Of a stretch of DNA of 19,023 nucleotides, positions 1 through 8,764 are shown piece after piece. The notes under the pieces are model-generated. The model did not search any database. It was given only the letters and a program-made list of their open reading frames with translations, and was not told where the DNA came from. The stretch spans positions 1 to 19,023 of the forward strand of contig JAJZEG010000141.1 of the NCBI GenBank assembly GCA_021828605.1. Direction: 5' to 3'. The stretch's first letter is position 1. The number at the start of each line of letters is the position of its first letter. The translations under genes were made by a program, and so were the position numbers. The stretch is from Pseudomonadota bacterium (GTDB lineage Bacteria; Pseudomonadota; Alphaproteobacteria; Acetobacterales; Acetobacteraceae).

Positions 1-1
1 G

Positions 2-2338
2 CTGCTCAAATTTCCCTCCCATTTCAGCACGCTGCCGCTCAATCAACTCAAAGACGCGATGCCCCTCAATCTCGGCATGATCCTCTATGCCGAGGCCAGC
101 CGCTTGCGCGCCGATCCCGCCACCCGCGCACGATCCGGGTTGGTCTTCCACCGCGCCCGCGCGGCCGCCCTGCTCCTGGCCGATGCGCTGGCGCGGCTCT
201 CGCTCAATGATGGTCTGGCCGAGGATATCGCCTGGCGCGGCGGCGCCGAAGCCGCCATCGAGATGGCGCGCGACAGCAATGTGCGCGCCTTGGGGGTATG
301 CGCTGAACTCGCACCCCATCCCGAGCGGGGCAGGATCCTCTGGCGGGTCATGATCGAGCTGATGAATAGTGATGCGGCCGGTGCGGCGCGCGCCTTGCAG
401 CGCCAGGAGCAGCTTTATGATCCGGATCGTGACGATCTCGACCCGATCACCCGGCATGATGGCTGGGTCGTGCTCGGTCAGTTGGCGTTAGCGCCGGAGG
501 GCGATCCGGCACTCGCGCTGGATATCGCCGCCCGCTTGAACCCAGCCGATCCGATGGTCGCCGACTTTCGGCTCAGCGCCTTCATCCGGCTGGTCAATGC
601 CGCGCGCTTCCCGGCTGCGTCGGCCCTGGTGCCGATGATCGAGCCCTTGGTCGCCACTCGCCTCGATACGCTCGGCGATGACGCCGCACTCAGCCTTGCT
701 ATGCTCGATCTGACCAGCGCCCAACCCGAACGCGCGGCAGGGCGGCTCGCAGGCCGCGCCATCGACACCGCACTAATCACCAAAATCCTGCTCGAAGCGC
801 TGGTACGCCTGGTCAATGATGCGCGGTTCGACCAAGCCGCCGCCCTGGTCGCCCGCCATGATCTGCTGATCGCGATCCGCGACCGGCACGATGCGCTGGG
901 TGCCGATGCGCGTTTGGCGTTAGGGCGCCTCTATCTCTCCCAAATCGCCACCCTGCGCGGTGAATTTTCTCCCCAAATCGCTGGCCTCGACCTGTCCGCC
1001 GCCGACCGCGCCGCGCTCCAGCGCGATGGTTTCGTCCGGCTGGTCAATGACGGTGACTACCAAGCCGCGCGCCTGCTCGATCAGGCCGACCCGATTGCCG
1101 CTTTGAGCACTGACCAAGCCGACCCCACCCATGCCGATGCCCGCGCGGCCCTGGCTTTGCTCGCCATCGCCATCGGCGATCCGGCCGCAGCCCCCGACCT
1201 GATCGCCGACTATGCGTTAGCCCCCGCGCGCAGGCGCGGCATTCTGCTCGCCGCCTTCAGCGCCTTGGTTAATCAAGCCCACTACCAGGCGGCGATGGCG
1301 CTCGATCAAAGCGTTAATATTGCCACCCTCGCCGATGCCGAGCCCGGCCAAGCGGGCGATGATGCCACGCTCGGCCTGGCGCAGCTTGATCTGGCACGCC
1401 ATGCACCCAAGGCCGCTCTGGCGCGGATCGCCGCGCGGTCGATCAACCCGGCGGCGCGGGCCGGCCTAATCGCGGCGTGCTTGGTGGCGCTGGTCAATCA
1501 GGGCGATTACCGAGCGGCGCAGAATCTGGCCAAAGCCGAACCTATCGCAGGCTGGGCCGAGGGCTCTAACCCGGCCCATATCGATGCCGCCCATCTCGAT
1601 GCAGCGATGGCGCTGGTCACGCTGGAACTCGCAAACGGTGATCCCGCGTCGGTGCCCGGTTTGCTCGACCATTATCCCGCTTTGCCCGCCTCGTTTCGGG
1701 CGCGGATGCAGGCCGATGCGTTCCTGCGCATCCATAACCAGGGCGATTTCGCGACGGCGCGTCGGCTCGCCGCAGCATGCGGGCTGCGCGACGCGCAGGA
1801 TGACCTCCCCGCCGCGATGGCGTGCGATGTCGCCTGCGCCCTGCTCCGGCTCGATTTGGCGGAAACCCCGATCATCGCCGATCTACCGTCCCGATTGCAG
1901 GCCCTCATGGCGTTAGGCGGCACGCAAGAGCAAATCCGCGATTTGGCCATCCAAGGATTTAGCGCTGCGGTCGCCGCAAACGATCTGGCGCAGGCTGGCA
2001 GCCTGCGACCGTTTGTCGGCAGCGAACCCGACGCGTTTTTTGCCGCCACCACCCCAGCCGCCCAAAGCCTTTGTTTCGCCTGGGGCCTCTATTTTATGCA
2101 AAGCGACCTGCCGATGCGCGCCGAAATCGCCTTCGCCGCCGTGCGGCGCGGCATCGTCGCGACCATAACGCCTGGCACCGCTGTTCCTGGCTTGTTCTGG
2201 GAAGCCTTGCGCGGTGAATTAATCATGCTCAATCGCACCGAGCGCCAAGCCGAAGCAACGGCTCTTGGCCAAGCGATGACGCTCCGCTATGCGGGAGCCC
2301 CTGCCGATTTTTATCCGGAGCCCGCGCCCGCATCATGA
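2..2338 (+). CDS. Large alpha-helical tandem-repeat protein (5' partial)
   Basis: I do not recognise this protein as a named family. The frame is open to the left edge; the first in-window ATG is at 59, has no clear ribosome-binding site, and coding-like sequence continues upstream of it, so the true start is probably outside the window. The protein is Ala/Leu/Asp-rich, has no signal peptide or membrane segment in the visible part, and is built from repeats of about 76 residues. Each unit has a helix with the pattern hydrophobic-x-x-L-V-N-x-x-(D/R)-(F/Y)-x-x-A, then a second helix resembling DAxLALAxLDL. Motif starts, counted from Met-59, are residues 98, 175, 248, 325, 400, 475, 555 and 634. 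This looks like a TPR-like solenoid, which usually acts as a protein-binding scaffold. The C-terminal 100 residues are not clearly repetitive. Its stop overlaps the start of the RgpF-like gene (ATGA), suggesting a role in the same glycan pathway; that role is inference. Confidence 0.8.
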   Translation: MLKFPSHFSTLPLNQLKDAMPLNLGMILYAEASRLRADPATRARSGLVFHRARAAALLLADALARLSLNDGLAEDIAWRGGAEAAIEMARDSNVRALGVCAELAPHPERGRILWRVMIELMNSDAAGAARALQRQEQLYDPDRDDLDPITRHDGWVVLGQLALAPEGDPALALDIAARLNPADPMVADFRLSAFIRLVNAARFPAASALVPMIEPLVATRLDTLGDDAALSLAMLDLTSAQPERAAGRLAGRAIDTALITKILLEALVRLVNDARFDQAAALVARHDLLIAIRDRHDALGADARLALGRLYLSQIATLRGEFSPQIAGLDLSAADRAALQRDGFVRLVNDGDYQAARLLDQADPIAALSTDQADPTHADARAALALLAIAIGDPAAAPDLIADYALAPARRRGILLAAFSALVNQAHYQAAMALDQSVNIATLADAEPGQAGDDATLGLAQLDLARHAPKAALARIAARSINPAARAGLIAACLVALVNQGDYRAAQNLAKAEPIAGWAEGSNPAHIDAAHLDAAMALVTLELANGDPASVPGLLDHYPALPASFRARMQADAFLRIHNQGDFATARRLAAACGLRDAQDDLPAAMACDVACALLRLDLAETPIIADLPSRLQALMALGGTQEQIRDLAIQGFSAAVAANDLAQAGSLRPFVGSEPDAFFAATTPAAQSLCFAWGLYFMQSDLPMRAEIAFAAVRRGIVATITPGTAVPGLFWEALRGELIMLNRTERQAEATALGQAMTLRYAGAPADFYPEPAPAS
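350..2005 (+). repeat. Eight tandem protein repeats of about 76 codons
   Basis: In-frame repeat units are marked by the peptides MIELMN, FIRLVN, LVRLVN, FVRLVN, FSALVN, LVALVN, FLRIHN and FSAAVA. Their codons begin at 350, 581, 800, 1031, 1256, 1481, 1721 and 1958. Successive spacings are 77, 73, 77, 75, 75, 80 and 79 residues. The motif is followed by an aromatic residue and small residues (for example DYQAARLL, HYQAAMAL, DYRAAQNL). The middle units are best conserved and the ends decay, as expected for an old tandem duplication forming an alpha-solenoid. Confidence 0.8.
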
Positions 2339-3378
2339 AGCCGTTATTTCGCAGCCTCATCGCGTTATGCCTGATCGCCCGCAAGGAGGCGGTGTTTTTC
2401 GCCGCCCGCCTGCTCGGGCGGCTGCGCAACCCGCATCAGGTGATCCGGCAAATCCCCGAACAAATCGATCTCGGGCCGCGCGTGGCGTTATTCATGCATT
2501 TCGATGGCGCAGGCGGGGTGCGCCCGGCGGTGCTCGCTTATGTGCGTGACCTGATCGCCGCCGACCGCTCGGTGGTGTTTGTGACCAATTCCGGGCGCCT
2601 GACCGATACCGCGATTACCGCGTTGCGCGCGGCGGGCGCGCAAATCATGATTCGGCGCAATATCGGCTATGATTTCGGCGCCTGGCGCGATGCGATTGAA
2701 ACCTTATCGCTGCCGCGCGCCAACACCGAGGAACTTATTCTCTGCAATGACAGCGTGTTCGGCCCGGTGCGCCCGCTCGATGTCACCTTGCTCCGGCTTG
2801 ATTACAACCAGGCCGATGTCTGGGGCCTGACCGAAAGCTGGCAGCGGCGCTATCATTTGCAATCCTATTTCATCGCCTTTGGTCGCACCGCGTTGCAAAA
2901 TCCAGGCTTTCGCAAATTCTGGGCGCAGGTGCTGCCCGCCCCGGCGAAATCCTTCATTATCCATCGCTACGAGGTCGGGCTGACCCAGGCGATGCTGAAA
3001 GCCGGACTGCGGATGGCGGCGGTGTGGCCTTATGAGACATTGACCAAAATGGTGCTGCGCGAACAGCTCCAGCCTTATCTGGAGGCGGATGGCACGCACG
3101 GCGCCCGGGTTGATCCGATGGATCTGACCCGCTGGCTGCATATTTTGCGCCTGCGCAACGCCATCGCCCAACGCAAGGCGCTGAACCCGACCTCCGATCT
3201 CTGGCGTCAGTTGCTGGTCACCGGCTACCCGTTCATCAAGCGCGAGCTTTTGCGCGACAACCCAACCCGGGTCGAGGATATTGGCGACTGGGCCGATGTG
3301 CTGCGCGATGAACTCGGCGCCGACCCCGAACCGATCCGCGCCGATCTGCGCCAAATGCTGAAAGGCGATGCGCCGTAA
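2335..3378 (+). CDS. RgpF-like (rhamnan synthesis protein F family) glycan protein
   Basis: The 347-residue product resembles the rhamnan synthesis F (RgpF, Pfam PF05045) family, whose members are linked to rhamnose-rich polysaccharides and O-antigens. Visible family features are the strand VALFMHFD near residue 50, VVFVTNSG near 80, the block RRNIGYDFGAWRDAI at 107-121, LILCNDSVFGPV near 135, and a later WGLTES...LQSYFIAFG segment. The N-terminus has a short hydrophobic stretch but no clean signal peptide. The start is fixed by a four-base ATGA overlap with the upstream repeat protein. Three GT87 glycosyltransferase genes follow, which supports a surface glycan role. The sugar and acceptor cannot be read from the sequence; rhamnose specificity is only a family default. 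Confidence 0.82.
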   Translation: MKPLFRSLIALCLIARKEAVFFAARLLGRLRNPHQVIRQIPEQIDLGPRVALFMHFDGAGGVRPAVLAYVRDLIAADRSVVFVTNSGRLTDTAITALRAAGAQIMIRRNIGYDFGAWRDAIETLSLPRANTEELILCNDSVFGPVRPLDVTLLRLDYNQADVWGLTESWQRRYHLQSYFIAFGRTALQNPGFRKFWAQVLPAPAKSFIIHRYEVGLTQAMLKAGLRMAAVWPYETLTKMVLREQLQPYLEADGTHGARVDPMDLTRWLHILRLRNAIAQRKALNPTSDLWRQLLVTGYPFIKRELLRDNPTRVEDIGDWADVLRDELGADPEPIRADLRQMLKGDAP

Positions 3379-3447
3379 CGATTGATTGATCACCGCGATT
3401 ATTTTGCTCCTATGGCCCGCGATATTAATTTCCAGTAAGGGCATCGC

Positions 3448-4668
3448 ATGGGTGCGGAGCATCAAAATCGCCGAGCGGCTGGGTATGGGTCACTCTCAGT
3501 TGCGCGCGTCGCCCCTTATCTGCTGCTGCTCCTGCTGCTGCCGCTCTCGCTGCTGCAATTTCGGATCACCGCGCATTGGCTGGCCGATGCAATCGCGCCG
3601 CCCGCTGGCATGACCCGCCAGCACATCCGCGATCAGGCGAGCCCGGATTTTCAAATCTTTCGGATGGCGGGAATCGCCGTCCGCAATCATCGAGCCGCGC
3701 AGGATTACGCCCGCCCGACCCAACGGCAGCGCGTCGGCCTACGGGGCGAAACATGGTATTATCCCCCGCCAACCTTCCTGATCACCCCGCTCGCGACCTT
3801 GGGTGGATTTCGCCTCGGTTTCGCGGCCTGGACAATCGGCCTGTTGCTGATCGCTATCGGGGTACTGCGCTGGGCGGGCCTGGCCTGGGTGCCAATCGCG
3901 CTGGGGCTGACCGCGCCTGCGGCGATCTGGTCATTCAATCTGGGGCAACTCGGGCTCGCCACCGGCGCTGCATTTTTCGCCTCATTATTAATGATCGACC
4001 GCCAACCCCAGCGCGCCGGCGCCCTCATTGGCGCGCTGATCCTCAAGCCGCAAGCGGCCTTGATCAGCCCGTTCGTGCTGCTCGCTGCAAAACGCTATCG
4101 TGGTTTCGCCGCTGCGGCGGCGATGGTGCTTGGTCTTGCTGGCCTCACCACTTTGGTCTGCGGCTGGCCGGTCTGGCGCGCGTTTCTCACTGTTGGCATG
4201 GCGAGCCAGCGTCACGTGTTGTTCGCCCCGTTTCCCGCAGGCGGGCAGATCTGGGGCGCCTCGATTTTCTGGATGTTGCGCAGCTTTCGCCTGTCCGTGC
4301 CAATCAGCATCGCCGGGCAATTATTGGGCGCACTTGGCGCGATCCTGTGGACCCTCCGCCTCTGGCGCCAACCCGGCTTGGACAAGATCCATCGCGCCGC
4401 GATCACCGTGATGCTCACCCTATTTCTAACGCCCTATGCCTATACCAGCGACCTCTGTGGTTATTCGCTCGCCATCGCCGCCCTGGTCTGGCAGCGGCGG
4501 CGCCTGGAACTGGCCGACGTGATTTTACTGATGTGGCCCGCCGCCTGCCCGTATGTGAGCCTGTTGCTCCATATCGAAATCACCCCCGTTTTCATCCTCT
4601 GGGCCGCCTGGCGCGCGCGCCTCGGCGCGCCAAATAGGCTGCCCGATTTTCAGCCCCTCGCCGCCTGA
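3448..4668 (+). CDS. GT87-family (DUF2029) membrane glycosyltransferase, copy 1
   Basis: A 406-residue, strongly hydrophobic protein with about ten membrane segments; the first is the Leu-rich stretch after APY near residue 22. GT87 enzymes are polyprenyl-phosphate-sugar-dependent transferases such as mycobacterial PimE, acting on the outer face of the inner membrane. Shared landmarks with copies 2 and 3 are an Asp-Phe after the first segment (D67, the likely counterpart of the catalytic Asp of PimE), YYPPPT at 104-109, GQLGL at 166, LKPQAAL around K200, a FWMLRS motif, and LTPYAYTSDL. The start is ATG 3448, with AAGGG six bases upstream and an in-frame stop at 3436. A 69-bp gap separates it from the RgpF-like gene. 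Its stop overlaps the next start (TGATG). Compared with the other two copies, the loop before FWMLRS is shorter. Confidence 0.85.
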   Translation: MGAEHQNRRAAGYGSLSVARVAPYLLLLLLLPLSLLQFRITAHWLADAIAPPAGMTRQHIRDQASPDFQIFRMAGIAVRNHRAAQDYARPTQRQRVGLRGETWYYPPPTFLITPLATLGGFRLGFAAWTIGLLLIAIGVLRWAGLAWVPIALGLTAPAAIWSFNLGQLGLATGAAFFASLLMIDRQPQRAGALIGALILKPQAALISPFVLLAAKRYRGFAAAAAMVLGLAGLTTLVCGWPVWRAFLTVGMASQRHVLFAPFPAGGQIWGASIFWMLRSFRLSVPISIAGQLLGALGAILWTLRLWRQPGLDKIHRAAITVMLTLFLTPYAYTSDLCGYSLAIAALVWQRRRLELADVILLMWPAACPYVSLLLHIEITPVFILWAAWRARLGAPNRLPDFQPLAA

Positions 4669-5900
4669 TGCTCGCCCAACCGCCTCAACCCCCATCCCGC
4701 CTGGCGCCCTACCTCTTGCTCGGGCTGATCTGGCCGCTGGCCCTCGTCGGACTATGGCCGTTCATCTGGTGGGTCACCCATTTATCCGCCCAACATGGCG
4801 CGGTCACCGCCCCTTGGCGGATCAGCGATTTCGCGATGTTCTTTGCATCGGGGCATGCCGCACTCAGCCCGGAACCGGGGCGGGTCTATATCAAACATCT
4901 GCTCCTGGCCTGGGAATATCGCCATGTCGCCGGCTTTCATCACGTTGATCCTTTTGTCTATCCGCCGCCCACCTTGTTGCTCACCGCCGCCGTCGGCGCT
5001 GTCGGCTATTGGCACGCTTATTTGCTGTGGAGCGCGGTTCTGACCCTGCTGAGCGCCATAATTTTGCGGCTGGCCCGTCTGCCCTGGTGGATCATCGCTC
5101 TGACCATTCTCAGCCCGGCGGGGTTATTCTCAATCATGCTCGGCCAACTCGGCCTGCTCAGCGGCTGCTGCTTCATCGCCAGCCTGCTGCTGATCGATAC
5201 CGCGCCCGGAGCTGCGGGATTCCTCTCCGCCCTGACGATTTTCAAACCCCAGGCCGCCCTCCTCGCCCCAATCGCGATTTTTGCCCGGCGCCGCTGGTCC
5301 GGGGTGATTGCCGGGTTGATCACCGTCGCTGCCCTGGTGCTGCTCTCCTTCATCGCCTTCGGTCCCGAAATCTGGCGCGCTTATCTGCGGCACGGCTTAG
5401 CCTCCAGCGGTTCGCTGCTCGACCTGCCTTATCCGCAACCCGCATTCGGACCGCATTATCGCGGTGGTTTCGAATATGACGAAGTTTCGGTATTTTATAT
5501 GTTGCGCAGTCTCGGGCTCAGCCTTGACGCGGCGATACTGGGTCAGGTGCTCTGCGCAATCGGGGCGATCATGGCGTGTTGCTTTATCTGGCGGCGCGAG
5601 CAGGGCGACTACCGGCTGCGGATCGCGATCACGATTTTCCTGGGCTTGCTGGTCACACCCTATGGTTTCACCCAGGATATGGTGGGATTCTCCGGCGCAA
5701 TCCTGCTGGTCATTTGGCAGCGCGGATATCTGACCATCAGTGATGTGCTGCTGATGATTTGGCCCGCTTTGATCGGTGCGAGCAGTGCCGTTTTAGGCGT
5801 CAGCCTGACCCCGTTAGTGGTGCTCTGGGCGGCGCGGCGGGCGAACGCAGCGTTGCGCCAGGATCGCATTTTTACTCCTGATGTTTCGGTCGCACCATGA
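4668..5900 (+). CDS. GT87-family (DUF2029) membrane glycosyltransferase, copy 2
   Basis: A 410-residue polytopic membrane protein paralogous to its neighbours. It shows the early acidic motif ISDFAMFF (D54), VYPPPTLLL, the hydrophobic GQLGLLSG segment, the FKPQAALLAP block, FYMLRSLGL, and VTPYGFTQDM. The N-terminus (SRLAPYLLLG) aligns with that of copy 1, supporting the chosen start, which overlaps the upstream stop by one base. A large loop between the FGPEIWRAY helix and FYMLRS is present here and in copy 3 and is probably periplasmic. The donor is presumably a polyprenyl-phosphate sugar, by family knowledge. Acceptor and sugar are unknown. The stop overlaps a small downstream ORF (ATGA). 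Confidence 0.85.
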   Translation: MLAQPPQPPSRLAPYLLLGLIWPLALVGLWPFIWWVTHLSAQHGAVTAPWRISDFAMFFASGHAALSPEPGRVYIKHLLLAWEYRHVAGFHHVDPFVYPPPTLLLTAAVGAVGYWHAYLLWSAVLTLLSAIILRLARLPWWIIALTILSPAGLFSIMLGQLGLLSGCCFIASLLLIDTAPGAAGFLSALTIFKPQAALLAPIAIFARRRWSGVIAGLITVAALVLLSFIAFGPEIWRAYLRHGLASSGSLLDLPYPQPAFGPHYRGGFEYDEVSVFYMLRSLGLSLDAAILGQVLCAIGAIMACCFIWRREQGDYRLRIAITIFLGLLVTPYGFTQDMVGFSGAILLVIWQRGYLTISDVLLMIWPALIGASSAVLGVSLTPLVVLWAARRANAALRQDRIFTPDVSVAP

Positions 5901-6106
5901 GGATGGCTTGGCAAGGAACGACAATCCCTCAGAGCGTTAGCAAAAGCCGACATAGCGCACCGGTCGCGGCGCTCGCTACTCACCGACGCGCTGCCGATCC
6001 AACTACGCTTGTCACACTTGCCGCTCTCATTGTTATTTGGCTGCTCGTCGACCGTTGCGCCACCCCGCCCCTTATTTCACCCTATATCCAAGCGGAGCCT
6101 GCATGA
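5897..6106 (+). CDS. Small single-pass membrane protein 1 (hypothetical)
   Basis: A 69-residue ORF of unknown family. It has a basic, polar N-terminal half and one hydrophobic segment (TLVTLAALIVIWLLV, about residues 38-52), followed by a short tail containing a Cys and several Pro. It starts inside the stop of GT87 copy 2 (ATGA at 5897) and ends inside the start of the next small ORF (ATGA at 6103). This four-base chaining at both ends is the main reason to think it is translated. Without it the 6-bp to 370-bp space between GT87 genes would be an unusually long gap in this run. It could instead be decayed sequence. The charge pattern suggests an N-in orientation. Confidence 0.45.
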   Translation: MRMAWQGTTIPQSVSKSRHSAPVAALATHRRAADPTTLVTLAALIVIWLLVDRCATPPLISPYIQAEPA

Positions 6107-6276
6107 TTACCGCCGAATCTCGCTTTTATTTAACCGCATCCTGTCATCAACGCTCAAACCTGATTCGCCGGGAACTTTTCTATCCGGGCCGGCGCACCAG
6201 CACTTTTGCCAGTTTTGCCCTGCTGTTGTGGGTTGGGTTGGTGGTGAAATTCTCGCGCAGCGAGCCAGGCCGATGA
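6103..6276 (+). CDS. Small single-pass membrane protein 2 (hypothetical)
   Basis: A 57-residue ORF of unknown family. The first 35 residues are polar and Arg-rich. One hydrophobic segment follows (TFASFALLLWVGLVV, about residues 34-48) with a short basic tail. GGAG lies about seven bases before the ATG at 6103. Its start overlaps the stop of small protein 1 and its stop overlaps the ATG of GT87 copy 3 at 6273, both as ATGA. The same frame is open further upstream to an ATG at 6037, but the start with a ribosome-binding site and overlap is preferred. It may be an accessory subunit of the GT87 enzymes; that is inference. Confidence 0.45.
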   Translation: MITAESRFYLTASCHQRSNLIRRELFYPGRRTSTFASFALLLWVGLVVKFSRSEPGR

Positions 6277-7526
6277 AATCACTCTCGCCTGCCGAACGAC
6301 AAACTTATTTATTGAGTGCGGTACTATGGGGGATGGCACTACTCCCGACCATCCCGCCGCTCACATGGAGCCTCGGGTCAATCTGGCACGTATTTGATCC
6401 TGCCTATCCGATTCCGCATTTGGCGGGCGCCAATGATTTTTTGATGATCTGGTCCGCCGGTCATTTAGCAGCCACCCACACACCCGCCATCTCCTATCAT
6501 GTCGGTGCTCTCCAAGCCTTCGAGCGCCAGCATCTGCCCGACGGTTTTACCACCGATCCATGGATTTATCCGCCGCCAACCTTGCTCATCTCAATGCTGG
6601 CCGGGCATCTTAATCTCACTTTAGCAACCGCCTGTTGGCTCATCGGCTTGGCCCTGATGAGCGCCGCCTTGCTCCGGGCGGCCAAACTGCCCTGGCCCGT
6701 GGTGATCGCCTGCCTGCTTACCCCGGCTGCGTTATTCGCCTCCGGCATCGGCCAATTCAGTATGTTGGTGGCCGCCCTCTTCACTTTTTCGCTCCTGCGC
6801 GCGGATGACGCGCCGGGTCGAGCCGGTTTCTGCTCTGCTTTGACCATCATCAAGCCGCAAATGGCCTTGCTCGGACCGATCATCCTGCTCGCGCGGCGGC
6901 GCTGGCGCGGCCTCATCATCGGCGCGCTGACCGCCTCTGCCATCCTGATCGCCACCACCCTGATCCTCGGCCCTGGTATCTGGTCCGCTTATTTTCGCTT
7001 TGGCGCGCCAATGAGCCGGATGATCCTCGATACGCCATTTCCAGTCTTTCATCTGCATGGCTCGCATTTCACCTATTATGAGTTTTACGGCACCTCGGTA
7101 TTCTGGATGCTGCGCAGCCTTGATGCCAGCATCACCCTCGCCACCATCGGCCAAATCGCCGTCGCCCTCGGCGCGATTGCCTATGGCTGGCAGGTCTGGC
7201 GCCAACCCGCGCTCAACAAGGTTCAGCGCGCGGCGATCACCTTATTACTCGGCGTGCTGATCTCACCCTACGGCTTCGCCGAGGATCTGGCGGGCTATTC
7301 AATCGCGATCATTCTATTGATCTGGCAACGCCGACGCCTTGAGATCGCCGATACAATCCTGCTGGTCTGGCCGAGCTTTCTGCCTTTTGTCGCCATCGCA
7401 CTGGATGTCGAATTGACCCCGGTTTTCGTGCTCTGGGCTATCTTCCGCGCCTGCCGGGATTTGGCACCGCGCACCGCCCATGCTACCGAACCAACCATTC
7501 TCGCCAGCACCGGACCCGTAGCATGA
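6273..7526 (+). CDS. GT87-family (DUF2029) membrane glycosyltransferase, copy 3
   Basis: The start was chosen at ATG 6273 (417 residues) rather than the longer in-frame extension to 6009. This gives a length like copies 1 and 2 and a membrane segment right after a short polar N-terminus, and it makes an ATGA overlap with the preceding small ORF. The 88 extra upstream residues are Pro/Ser/Arg-rich and do not resemble the paralogs. Motifs: ANDFLMIW (D55, candidate catalytic Asp), [45 protein letters not shown]. About ten membrane helices are expected. The family uses polyprenyl-phosphate sugars. The stop overlaps the tyrS start (ATGA), so this membrane enzyme is translationally coupled to a housekeeping gene. 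Confidence 0.85.
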   Translation: MKSLSPAERQTYLLSAVLWGMALLPTIPPLTWSLGSIWHVFDPAYPIPHLAGANDFLMIWSAGHLAATHTPAISYHVGALQAFERQHLPDGFTTDPWIYPPPTLLISMLAGHLNLTLATACWLIGLALMSAALLRAAKLPWPVVIACLLTPAALFASGIGQFSMLVAALFTFSLLRADDAPGRAGFCSALTIIKPQMALLGPIILLARRRWRGLIIGALTASAILIATTLILGPGIWSAYFRFGAPMSRMILDTPFPVFHLHGSHFTYYEFYGTSVFWMLRSLDASITLATIGQIAVALGAIAYGWQVWRQPALNKVQRAAITLLLGVLISPYGFAEDLAGYSIAIILLIWQRRRLEIADTILLVWPSFLPFVAIALDVELTPVFVLWAIFRACRDLAPRTAHATEPTILASTGPVA

Positions 7527-8764
7527 CCGATGATTTCCTCGCCGAAGCGCAAGCGCGCGGCTTTATTTTCCAATGCACCGATAGCGACGGCCTGCGCGCC
7601 GCGATGGCGCAGGCGAAAATCGCTGGCTATATCGGCTTCGATTGCACCGCCGACAGCCTGCATGTCGGCAGCATGGTGCAAATCATGCTGCTGCGCCTGC
7701 TGCAAAAGCACGGCCACACGCCCGTTGCCGTGCTGGGCGGCGGCACCACCCGGATCGGCGATCCCTCGTTTCGCGAAGAAGCCAGGCAATTACTAAACGA
7801 TGCCCAAATCGCCACCAACATGGCGGGCATTCGCGCCAATCTCGACCATTTCCTCAAGCGCGATGATCAGGCCACTCGCGCGATCCTGGTCAATAATGCC
7901 GATTGGCTGGATTCGCTCTCTTATATCGATCTCTTGCGCGAAGTCGGCGTGCATTTCAGCGTCAACCGGATGCTCTCCTTCGATTCAGTGCGCTCGCGGC
8001 TTGAGCGCGAACAGGGCCTGACCTTCCTCGAATTCAACTATTCGATATTGCAGGCCTATGATTTTCGCGAACTGAACCGCCGTCATGGCGTGACCCTGCA
8101 AATGGGCGGTTCGGATCAATGGGGTAATATCGTGCAGGGCATCGATCTGCTGCGCCGCACCGATAGCAAGCACGGGTACGGCTTGACCGCGCCGCTGATC
8201 ACCACCGCTTCGGGTGCCAAAATGGGCAAATCCGCCGCGGGCGCGGTCTGGTTGAGTGCCGCCAAATTGTCGCCTTTCCTCTATTGGCAATTCTGGCGCA
8301 ACACCGAAGATGCCGATGTCGGCAAGTTCCTGCGTCTGTTCACCGATTTACCGCTCGATGACATCGCCCGGCTCGAACTTTTGGGGGGTGCTGAGATCAA
8401 CGAAGCCAAAAAAATCCTGGCCACCGAAGCCACCGCTTTATGCCATGGCGCCGAGGCCGCTAACGCCGCCGCCGATACCGCGCGGCAGACCTTTGAGCAG
8501 GGCATTACCGCTGATTCGCTGCCGAGCATCATCATCCCCGATACCGAACTTGCCGCCGGGATCCCAGCCTTTGCCCTGCTGGTGCGCGCCGGGCTCGCCG
8601 CCAGCAATGGTGAAGCGCGCCGCTTGATCCAGGGTGGTGGCGCCTCGGCGAATAATGCGGTCATTGCCCATGAAACGCTGATCATTTCGCGCGCGCATTT
8701 GATCGATGGCGCAATCAAACTTTCCAAGGGCAAAAAGCAGCATATCCTGGTCAAATCAGCATGA
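7523..8764 (+). CDS. tyrS: Tyrosyl-tRNA synthetase
   Basis: This class I aminoacyl-tRNA synthetase (413 residues) activates tyrosine with ATP and charges tRNA-Tyr in the cytoplasm. The HIGH-type motif is SLHVGS at residues 45-50. The KMSKS loop is KMGKS at 233-237. Between them are the expected NNADWL and [11 protein letters not shown] tyrosine-binding blocks. Residues from about 345 to the end form an S4-like RNA-binding domain ([10 protein letters not shown] and [12 protein letters not shown]). Length and domain order are normal for TyrRS. The ATG overlaps the stop of GT87 copy 3, and the stop overlaps the SufE-like gene, both as ATGA. No internal promoter was recognised ahead of it. Confidence 0.97.
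   Translation: MTDDFLAEAQARGFIFQCTDSDGLRAAMAQAKIAGYIGFDCTADSLHVGSMVQIMLLRLLQKHGHTPVAVLGGGTTRIGDPSFREEARQLLNDAQIATNMAGIRANLDHFLKRDDQATRAILVNNADWLDSLSYIDLLREVGVHFSVNRMLSFDSVRSRLEREQGLTFLEFNYSILQAYDFRELNRRHGVTLQMGGSDQWGNIVQGIDLLRRTDSKHGYGLTAPLITTASGAKMGKSAAGAVWLSAAKLSPFLYWQFWRNTEDADVGKFLRLFTDLPLDDIARLELLGGAEINEAKKILATEATALCHGAEAANAAADTARQTFEQGITADSLPSIIIPDTELAAGIPAFALLVRAGLAASNGEARRLIQGGGASANNAVIAHETLIISRAHLIDGAIKLSKGKKQHILVKSA

Noticed and set aside
2704..3465. 253-codon open frame on the - strand opposite the RgpF-like gene
   Set aside because: It lies antisense to a well-supported gene, is a frame shadow of GC-rich codons, and has no recognisable domain.
3386..3613. A TTG-started 75-codon frame with a hydrophobic N-terminus between the RgpF-like gene and GT87 copy 1
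   Set aside because: Its second half overlaps the Leu-rich start of GT87 copy 1 in another frame and reads as Cys/Arg runs. The start is weak, and copy 1 has its own good ribosome-binding site and matches copy 2 from its N-terminus, so no frameshift is needed.
6009..6272. An 88-residue N-terminal extension of GT87 copy 3
   Set aside because: It does not resemble copies 1 and 2, overlaps the small ORFs, and the ATG at 6273 gives a family-like length.
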